A stretch of DNA of 5,773 bases. Origin: Candidatus Apopatosoma intestinale. GTDB lineage: Bacteria; Bacillota; Clostridia; Oscillospirales; CAG-272. The stretch spans positions 1 to 5,773 of the forward strand of contig JAGHUY010000347.1 in NCBI GenBank assembly GCA_018064545.1. Direction: 5' to 3'. Under the pieces are notes generated by a model. The model saw only the letters and a program-made list of their open reading frames with translations, searched no databases and was not told the origin of the DNA. Shown piece by piece: positions 1 through 4,726 of the stretch; within the stretch, counting starts at the first letter, position 1; the number at the start of each line of letters is the position of its first letter. The translations under genes and the position numbers were made by a program.

Positions 1-624
1 GCCCTCCGTCCATACGATATCGTCGTGGATCATCACGACGGGGGCCTTGCATTTGGCAAGAGCCACGAAAAACTTCTCGATCCACAGAGAATAGCGGGTA
101 AAAAACGCGCCGAACGCGTCCGCATCCTCTCCGGCGCAGGTAAGAAGCATCTCCCAGCCGAGCATCTCGATCAGTCCCGACATGCCGGTGATGTACGTTC
201 CCGTCATGTTGACAACGTCGGGCGCAAAACGCTCCTTGGCGTCATAATGGCGGTTGAACATGCCGATCAATTCCTCCTCGGTATAGGATGGCAGTTGAGT
301 GAGCGGATCGAACGCGAATACGTCTTCCGGCTCTTCAAAAAAAGAAAACACGTTCGTGTCCTTGTCCGCCCCGTCTTTTTCATAGACGGCGTGCCCCATC
401 GACGAGCGGCAGGTGCCGAGGTGTGTGCGGTTGGCCATCGTATTCCACGCCATGCAGATGTCCCATTTCTTCATGAACAGGCGTTTGGCGTCGTCATCGA
501 CCGTCTCGCATCCCGTTACGCGTCGGATGAGGTCTTCGTGCATCAGCACGGAATACTCCATGCGCGGAACGTGGTCCGTCATTTGCAGATTCAAAGCGGC
601 CATGCCGTACTCTCGATTTGTCAT
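1..624 (-). CDS. UroD-superfamily protein, N-terminal 208 residues (3' end beyond window)
   Basis: This is an open frame with no stop from the ATG at 624 to the window edge. The start is set by GGAG at 634-637 (read on the minus strand) 9 nt upstream and by a promoter just above it. Residues 16-30 read TDHVPRMEYSVLMHE, and residues 195-208 hold a short beta-strand followed by HDDI (H200, D201, D202) and VWTEG. From memory, this pattern matches the uroporphyrinogen decarboxylase (UroD) fold family of cobalamin-type methyltransferases and uncharacterised anaerobe paralogues. The N-terminal MRQAGR substrate motif of haem-pathway UroD is missing, so haem synthesis is unlikely. No signal peptide is seen, so it is probably cytosolic. 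About 150 or more C-terminal residues are expected beyond the edge. It is divergent from a sugar-isomerase-fold gene, which hints at a shared carbohydrate or methyl-group role; this is inference. The fold assignment is fairly secure, but the substrate is unknown. Confidence 0.8.
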   Translation of the reverse strand, partial: MTNREYGMAALNLQMTDHVPRMEYSVLMHEDLIRRVTGCETVDDDAKRLFMKKWDICMAWNTMANRTHLGTCRSSMGHAVYEKDGADKDTNVFSFFEEPEDVFAFDPLTQLPSYTEEELIGMFNRHYDAKERFAPDVVNMTGTYITGMSGLIEMLGWEMLLTCAGEDADAFGAFFTRYSLWIEKFFVALAKCKAPVVMIHDDIVWTEG

Positions 625-655
625 AATGCTTTTCTCCGTTCTTTTTTCTGTTTTC

Positions 656-684
656 ATTATACAGAAATCCTACGGGGAAGTCAA
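656..684 (-). promoter_or_regulatory. Sigma-A-type promoter for the UroD-like gene
   Basis: Read on the minus strand, there is a -35 box TTGACT (684-679), a 17-nt spacer (678-662) and a perfect -10 box TATAAT (661-656). Transcription would begin near 649, giving a leader of about 25 nt that contains only the Shine-Dalgarno site. The match to the housekeeping consensus is 5/6 and 6/6 with optimal spacing. Confidence 0.85.
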
Positions 685-696
685 GCCGCGGGAAAG

Positions 697-745
697 TTCC
701 GGTATCGTTCGGAAAAACCGGTCGCCCGGTAAGAAAAACGGTTTT
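697..745. promoter_or_regulatory. Candidate operator: inverted and direct repeats between the two promoters
   Basis: Several short symmetries cluster here. The inverted repeat TTCCG (697-701)/CGGAA (710-714) has an 8-nt gap. ACCGG (717-721)/CCGGT (726-730) has a 4-nt gap. AAAACCG (714-720)/CGGTTTT (739-745) encloses the second one. There is also an imperfect direct repeat, GAAAAACCGGT at 712 and GAAAAACGGT at 733, with starts 21 bp apart, i.e. two helical turns. The last copy ends 18 nt before the -35 box of the plus-strand promoter. Such geometry suits a dimeric or AraC-type regulator, but no regulator gene is in the window and the arms are short, so function is inferred only. Confidence 0.4.
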
Positions 746-760
746 CTGTGCTTTTTTCTA

Positions 761-789
761 TTGAACATGCCATTTTCACATGATATAAT
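761..789 (+). promoter_or_regulatory. Sigma-A-type promoter with extended -10 for the isomerase-fold gene
   Basis: There is a -35 box TTGAAC (761-766), a 17-nt spacer, and a perfect -10 box TATAAT (784-789) preceded by TG at 781-782, which makes an extended -10 (TGnTATAAT). The start of transcription would fall near 796. That places the upstream candidate ATG at 805 only about 9 nt into the message, with no room for a Shine-Dalgarno site, and supports the ATG at 826 as the true start. Confidence 0.87.
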
Positions 790-811
790 TGAAAAAAAGC
801 TAGAATGACGA

Positions 812-818
812 AAGAAGG
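812..818 (+). promoter_or_regulatory. Ribosome binding site that fixes the start at 826
   Basis: AAGAAGG at 812-818 lies 7 nt before the ATG at 826. The in-frame ATG at 805 lies upstream of this site and has no comparable purine-rich sequence before it, so the seven residues encoded from 805 are probably untranslated leader. Confidence 0.75.
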
Positions 819-825
819 TTGGTTT

Positions 826-2301
826 ATGAAAAACGTTCGCATCGGGCTATACAGTGCAGGCCTTCGTGCCTATTGGTCGCAATTCAAGGGATTGAAAGAG
901 CGTCTGATCGGCTACAATCGGTTTATTGAGGAAAAACTGTCTGCCTACGGTACAGTTTGCAATTTCGGTTTGCTGGATGACGTGGATGCCGTGGATGAGG
1001 CCATCCGCTATTTTTCGGCAGCCCGGGTCGATATCATTTTTCTGCACAGTGCCACCTATTTTACGTCCGATTCCGTACTCCCGCTCCATCTGTCGGTCAA
1101 AGTGCCGGTGGTCGTCCTGAACCTCCAACCGTCTCCCAGAATCGACTATGAGCATACCGATACCGGCGAGTGGCTGGCTCAGTGCTGTGCCTGCCCCGTA
1201 CCGGAAATCTCCAACGCGTTTGAACGCGCGGGCATTCCGTTCCGTTTCGTCAGCGGGCTGCTCGGGCTTTCCCGGACGCCGGAAATCGCCATGTCTTCGG
1301 AGGAAACGTCAGAGCACCCGGCCGCCGTTCGCGCATGGACGGAAATTGAGGAATGGGTCAGAGCCGCCGGCATCAAGGCGGAACTCTCCCGTTCGGTCTT
1401 CGGCTTTCTCGGCGGCAACTACTCCGGTATGCTCGATATGTACTCCGATTTTACTATGCTTTCCGCCCAAGCGGGCATCCGTGTAAAGATCCTTGAAATG
1501 TGCGATCTGAATGCTTTTCTCTCCGCGGTAACGGAGGAAGAAATCGCCGCCAAACGGGAAGAAATCTGCGATATGTTTGAGATCGCCGAGGATTCCCCGT
1601 CCGATCCGAGAGTCCGCAAGCCCACGGACGAGCAGCTTGACTGGTCTGCCAAGGTCGCCGTGGCACAGGAAAAGATGGTCGCCGCCAACGGTCTTGGCGG
1701 TCTTGCCTATTATTATCACAGCGTGGACGGAAACCCCTATGAGGAATTGCAGAGCGGCTTTATCGTCGGCCATTCTCTGCTCACCGCCAAGGGGGTCCCC
1801 TGCGCCGGGGAAGCCGATCTGAAAACGGCTCTCGCCATGAAGATCGGCGATCTGGCCGAGGTCGGCGGAAGTTTTGCGGAAATCGTCGTTGCCGACTACC
1901 GGGACGGTACCATCCTGATCGGACACGACGGCCCGTTCCATATCCGCATTTCCGACCGCAAGCCGATTCTGCGCGGGATGCAGGTCTATCACGGCAAAAA
2001 AGGCAGCGGCATTTCCGTGGAAGCCAAGGTGTGCCCCGGCCCCATCACCACACTGAATGTGACTCAGACGCGCGACGGGAAAATGAAGTTCATCATAAGC
2101 GAAGCCGAGGCCACCGACGGCCCGATCATGACGATCGGCAATACGCAGACGCCCGTCCGGTTCTCACTCGATCCGGACTCCTATATGGAAAAGTGGTTTG
2201 CCGAGGCCCCGACGCACCATTGTGCCTTGACCGTCGGTCATAACGCGGGGCTGTTCCGTAAGGTCGGCGACCTTTTGGATGTCCCGACCGTCGTTTTGTA
2301 A
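826..2301 (+). CDS. L-arabinose/L-fucose isomerase-fold family protein
   Basis: This 491-residue protein is complete. The N-terminal part (about 1-150) is an alpha/beta domain opening MKNVRIGLYSAG. The middle (about 190-230) contains GFLGGNYSGM and a region comparable to the AraA hinge. The C-terminal half carries PCAGEADLKTA (325-335), resembling AraA GEGDWKTA, then ADYRDGTILIGHDGP (356-370) and THH (463-465). By analogy with AraA and FucI, E329, D357, H367 and one of H464/H465 are likely metal ligands for aldose-ketose isomerisation in the cytosol. Overall similarity to classical AraA looks low, so this belongs to the broad uncharacterised L-fucose/L-arabinose isomerase group and its substrate cannot be named. 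It has its own promoter and is followed by a strong terminator, so it is probably monocistronic. It is divergent from the UroD-like gene. The alternative start at 805 would add seven residues (MTKEGWF) but is disfavoured. Confidence 0.85.
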   Translation: MKNVRIGLYSAGLRAYWSQFKGLKERLIGYNRFIEEKLSAYGTVCNFGLLDDVDAVDEAIRYFSAARVDIIFLHSATYFTSDSVLPLHLSVKVPVVVLNLQPSPRIDYEHTDTGEWLAQCCACPVPEISNAFERAGIPFRFVSGLLGLSRTPEIAMSSEETSEHPAAVRAWTEIEEWVRAAGIKAELSRSVFGFLGGNYSGMLDMYSDFTMLSAQAGIRVKILEMCDLNAFLSAVTEEEIAAKREEICDMFEIAEDSPSDPRVRKPTDEQLDWSAKVAVAQEKMVAANGLGGLAYYYHSVDGNPYEELQSGFIVGHSLLTAKGVPCAGEADLKTALAMKIGDLAEVGGSFAEIVVADYRDGTILIGHDGPFHIRISDRKPILRGMQVYHGKKGSGISVEAKVCPGPITTLNVTQTRDGKMKFIISEAEATDGPIMTIGNTQTPVRFSLDPDSYMEKWFAEAPTHHCALTVGHNAGLFRKVGDLLDVPTVVL

Positions 2302-2332
2302 AAGATCATTTCCATAGCATTGTGGTAACATG

Positions 2333-2373
2333 AAAAAAGCCCGCCGCAATCTGTAACGCGGCGGGTTCTTTTG
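2333..2373. terminator. Bidirectional rho-independent terminator
   Basis: CCCGCCGC (2340-2347) pairs perfectly with GCGGCGGG (2358-2365) around a 10-nt loop, and G-T and A-T pairs extend the stem to 2338-2367. On the plus strand it is followed by TTCTTTTGTT. On the minus strand the hairpin is followed by an uninterrupted run of six T (complement of 2338-2333). It lies 38 nt past the isomerase-fold stop codon and about 85 nt past the nitroreductase stop codon, so it can end both convergent transcripts. Confidence 0.88.
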
Positions 2374-2453
2374 TTCTTTCCATTCGACCGGTAAACCTAC
2401 GATCCGAAATCATTTTCCCCGTTCAGAAGCGACTCCGAAAACCGCTCCTTCTT
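2374..2453. other. Intergenic tail of the convergent gap, nothing recognised
   Basis: These 80 bases between the bidirectional hairpin and the nitroreductase stop codon contain no reading frame with a Shine-Dalgarno site, no promoter-like pair and no stable hairpin visible by eye. On the minus strand it would be transcribed as the 3' untranslated region of the operon. Confidence 0.5.
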
Positions 2454-3230
2454 TTATTCTTTGTTCATGTTCTCGTTCTTCGCGTCGATCCGATAGGCGG
2501 CAACCTTGACAAGTTCCCTTACGCCGCCGTCCGGGAACAGGGCTCTTTCAAAGCCGATCCCATTTTTTTGCATACAAATTTCCAAAATACAGAGGAAAAT
2601 GCCGATGTCGATGCGATTGAAATAGGACGCGGCGGCGGGCGTCATGATACCCAGTTTATTGGGTTTGACCCGAAAAACGGTCAATTGTCCGTCCCAGCAA
2701 TCGACCTTCCATGGCTGGGAGTTACAGGCACTCGGCGCAAAACGCGCCACGTTCGCCACACCAAGGCCGTCGCCCGACCAGATCTCATCGAGCGGCTTGC
2801 GCTTGGCGGCAAACATATCGCCCCGGAACTTGCTTTCATCGCCAATCTTGCGGATCGCGAACATGATGACGTAGTCAAGCCCGTCAAACGTCGGCTCATC
2901 CGGCTTGCCGATGCCGAACCACAGACTGCCGACGTTGTGTGCCACAAGCCACAGATCGAGTTGCTCACCAATATACCCGGCGTTCATCAGATAATTCTCT
3001 TTTTTCTCGCTGTAAATCAGCACACAGTATTCCGCGTCGTGCTTGAAATTTACCTTGCCCGCCGGAACGATCCGGATCGCCGTCCGGATTTCGGGATACA
3101 GTTTTTCAAAACCGGCATACGCCGCTTGAATCTCATCCAGTTCTTCCGGCATGAGTTTGTCGTCCCCGACGCCCCGGAACAGGTGAAACGATTTTCTCTT
3201 GAAAATGGCATCGTAATACTCTGCTTTCAT
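2454..3230 (-). CDS. Nitroreductase-family flavoprotein (TM1586-type)
   Basis: This is a 258-residue protein. The N-terminus (YDAIFKRKSFHLF, 6-18) matches the nitroreductase opening helix with its conserved R-K-S, where arginine and serine usually contact the FMN phosphate. Residues 83-106 (NAGYIGEQLDLWLVAHNVGSLWFG) match the conserved FMN-domain helix of the family. A second FMN-type motif, APSACNSQPW (165-174), follows, and a hydrophobic helix spans 206-224. Two such blocks in one chain are characteristic of the TM1586-like putative nitroreductases, in which one polypeptide has two half-domains. It probably uses FMN and NAD(P)H to reduce an unknown substrate in the cytosol. The start has AAAGGGGTG 4-6 nt upstream. 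Its ATG overlaps the stop of the preceding gene (ATGA), so translation is likely coupled. It is the last gene of the operon before the terminator. Family is confident; substrate unknown. Confidence 0.88.
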   Translation of the reverse strand: MKAEYYDAIFKRKSFHLFRGVGDDKLMPEELDEIQAAYAGFEKLYPEIRTAIRIVPAGKVNFKHDAEYCVLIYSEKKENYLMNAGYIGEQLDLWLVAHNVGSLWFGIGKPDEPTFDGLDYVIMFAIRKIGDESKFRGDMFAAKRKPLDEIWSGDGLGVANVARFAPSACNSQPWKVDCWDGQLTVFRVKPNKLGIMTPAAASYFNRIDIGIFLCILEICMQKNGIGFERALFPDGGVRELVKVAAYRIDAKNENMNKE

Positions 3231-3757
3231 AGTGCACCCCTTTGGCTATCTTCGGTATGGTGAATCATCCTCGCAACTTCTCTATGGCAGTTTACCTCTT
3301 TGGGGAGCGGCACGATCTCCGTCCGATGCTCGCGCTCGATATAGACGCGTACCATATCCCGGATTTCTTCCGTCGTTTTCTGCGCGAGGGTTTTCAGTGT
3401 CACGCCGCTGTGATAATACAATTCCGCCCGCAAAAGGCGGACACCCGGCAGGCGCAGGAGTTCGGCAAGCGGTTCATACGCTTCCTTGCCCTCGTATGCC
3501 TTGATATCCCGGAGTTTCTGCCGGTTAAAATCGTAGATATGGATAAACCGCGCAAAGAGCCGCACCACGCTTTCGCCGCAGGTCACGCCGACCTTTTGCA
3601 GAACCGCGTCTGTCACGTCGTCCCGGAAAACGATCCCGTTTTCCCGCATGATGGCAAGCAGTTCTTCCCGGTGTTCCGCAAGCGGTAGATACCGCTCTGT
3701 CGTCGTCTCTTTTCGCACCGAGAGGATCAGGTCTTCTATATAGAAATTGTCCGTCAT
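3227..3757 (-). CDS. Uncharacterised 176-residue protein with helix-hairpin-helix-like segment
   Basis: I do not recognise a named family. The protein is largely charged and predicted helical, with no signal peptide or membrane segment. Residues 100-132 (LLRLPGVRLLRAELYYHSG and the following TLKTLAQKTTEEI) read like a helix-hairpin-helix or DUF4332-type module: a Leu-Pro-Gly-Val turn, an RAE helix, then a threonine-led helix ending in EEI. This shape often contacts DNA backbone or mediates protein contacts. The N-terminal half (about 1-90) has no recognisable motif and carries a single cysteine (C60). The C-terminus (147-176) has several histidines (H158, H166, H167). The start has a G7 Shine-Dalgarno tract (3770-3764) 6 nt upstream. 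It lies 23 nt after the kinase gene and overlaps the nitroreductase gene by 4 nt (ATGA). The tight coupling suggests it works with, or is dosed with, the flavoprotein. The gene is well supported; its function is not. Confidence 0.8.
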   Translation of the reverse strand: MTDNFYIEDLILSVRKETTTERYLPLAEHREELLAIMRENGIVFRDDVTDAVLQKVGVTCGESVVRLFARFIHIYDFNRQKLRDIKAYEGKEAYEPLAELLRLPGVRLLRAELYYHSGVTLKTLAQKTTEEIRDMVRVYIEREHRTEIVPLPKEVNCHREVARMIHHTEDSQRGAL

Positions 3758-3763
3758 GGGTTA

Positions 3764-3771
3764 CCCCCCCT
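3764..3771 (-). promoter_or_regulatory. Ribosome binding site with G7 homopolymer
   Basis: On the minus strand AGGGGGGG (3771-3764) sits 6 nt before the ATG of the small HhH-like gene. It decides that start. The seven-G run is longer than in the neighbouring sites and could vary in length by polymerase slippage, which would shift the spacing to the start codon. Confidence 0.6.
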
Positions 3772-3780
3772 GTTGGTGTT

Positions 3781-4707
3781 TTATCGGTCGCACCCGAAGA
3801 TACGCAGAGAGCCGACCGCCGAAGCGATCTCCGCCGTCTCTGCATCCACCGTCACGATCCTGCTACCAAGGAAATGCCCCGCCAAAGCCGACAGCTCCTC
3901 TTTGAGCGGACTGGCACCGCCGATGACAAGCGGCAGATCGCCCGCGTATTTACGGATCGCGGTCACGTCCGAGTAAAGAATCGCTCCAACAAGAAAGGAA
4001 AACAGGTATTCCGGCGAATAACGACCTGTCAAAGACATCGAACGCACCGGGAGCAGAGCTGCGGTCAGCCCGTCGTCGCGTGACACCTCCGCACCGCGGA
4101 TCAATGCCTCCTCATCAAATGTTTTCGGGAACGGGCGTTCAAAGCAGTGCCGCAGGATGGTGTGCTCTGCCGCCGCGGCGATCAGTTCCCCGCTCATCAT
4201 CGAATAGCACGCCGTGATCTTTTCCCCGTCAAACAGGATTACCTTATTATGACTGCCCGGCAGAATGACTGCCGTCCTGTCGTGAAGATCGCACAGAGCG
4301 CAGAGCCCGAGACATTCGCTCTCCTCCCCGCGCATCATCATAAAACTGTCCGGCGCGTTCCGGAAGCCCGGAATAAAGACAAACGGGATCCCGGTGATCT
4401 CCGGCAGTTCCACACGCACCATGCCCCTGTGAAACTCGGCAAGCCCTGCCGGGGCGTGGAGATGCGGCAGTTCATAGAGACCGAACTCGGAGGTGATCAT
4501 GCCCGAACTAAGAACAGCCGCCACGTCGCCCTCCATCAAGCCGTTTCGGGCTAACATCGCGGCGATCCCCTCCCGGATCGCGGCTTTCAGCGGCTCTTTA
4601 TCATGGGAGGACGAGCCGATGCTCATTTTTTCGGTATCAACAACCGTATCGCCGCGCATCAGACGCAGACGGGTATTCGTCGTGCCTCCATCCAAACACA
4701 AAAACAT
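3781..4707 (-). CDS. dgoK: 2-dehydro-3-deoxygalactonokinase family protein (DgoK)
   Basis: This 308-residue protein is slightly longer than E. coli DgoK (about 292). It begins FLCLDGGTTNTRLRL, the ASKHA-fold phosphate-1 loop, where E. coli has DWGSTNLRA. Further shared motifs are FIPGFRNAPD (111-120), MRGEESE (125-131; E. coli MRGEETQ), PGSHNKVI (150-157; E. coli PGTHCKW), MSGEL (171-175; E. coli MTGEL) and LVIGGASPL (260-268). The family phosphorylates 2-keto-3-deoxy-D-galactonate with ATP in the cytosol. The product, KDPGal, is normally split by the aldolase DgoA. No aldolase, galactonate dehydratase or transporter is present here, so the substrate assignment rests on family only and a related sugar acid is possible. 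The start has GTGAGGT centred about 9 nt upstream. It begins 19 nt after the M32 peptidase stop and precedes the small HhH-like gene by 23 nt, so it is probably cotranscribed with both. Confidence 0.88.
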   Translation of the reverse strand: MFLCLDGGTTNTRLRLMRGDTVVDTEKMSIGSSSHDKEPLKAAIREGIAAMLARNGLMEGDVAAVLSSGMITSEFGLYELPHLHAPAGLAEFHRGMVRVELPEITGIPFVFIPGFRNAPDSFMMMRGEESECLGLCALCDLHDRTAVILPGSHNKVILFDGEKITACYSMMSGELIAAAAEHTILRHCFERPFPKTFDEEALIRGAEVSRDDGLTAALLPVRSMSLTGRYSPEYLFSFLVGAILYSDVTAIRKYAGDLPLVIGGASPLKEELSALAGHFLGSRIVTVDAETAEIASAVGSLRIFGCDR

Positions 4708-4726
4708 ACTGTTACCTCACGCGATG

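Larger units (their letters stand above)
625..825. promoter_or_regulatory. Divergent intergenic control region
   Basis: This 201-base non-coding gap separates the minus-strand UroD-like gene (start 624) from the plus-strand isomerase-fold gene (start 826). It contains one complete sigma-A-type promoter in each direction. The -35 boxes face each other about 76 bases apart, so a regulator bound between them could affect both genes. The segment between them (685-760) is rich in short repeats that are annotated separately. Plus-strand reading frames extending across this gap are not supported as genes. Confidence 0.75.

Noticed and set aside
717..730. ACCGG/CCGGT hairpin as a terminator or riboswitch element
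   Set aside because: The stem is only 5 bp, it has no T tract and lies upstream of both transcription starts, so it would act as DNA, if at all.
25..732. Plus-strand reading frame of 235 residues at the left end
   Set aside because: It runs opposite the UroD-like gene, has no Shine-Dalgarno site, crosses the divergent promoters and has an Arg/His-rich composition without a family motif. It is the antisense shadow of a GC-rich gene.
413..808. Plus-strand 131-residue frame ending in the promoter region
   Set aside because: It starts inside the UroD-like gene and continues through both promoters into the isomerase leader, with no motif and no ribosome binding site.
805..825. Upstream ATG as start of the isomerase-fold gene
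   Set aside because: It would lie about 9 nt from the predicted transcription start and before the only good Shine-Dalgarno site, so 826 is preferred.
1309..1992. Minus-strand 227-residue frame inside the isomerase-fold gene
   Set aside because: It is fully antisense to a gene with clear family motifs, has no promoter or ribosome binding site, and its length is explained by GC-rich third positions.
2568..3263. Plus-strand 231-residue frame opposite the nitroreductase gene
   Set aside because: It is antisense to a well-supported flavoprotein gene, and its translation shows no domain and no credible start signal.
3242..3688. Plus-strand 148-residue frame opposite the small HhH-like gene
   Set aside because: I weighed this against the minus-strand frame because neither is a known family. 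The minus frame has a strong Shine-Dalgarno site, operon spacing, an ATGA overlap and an HhH-like pattern, while the plus frame has none of these.
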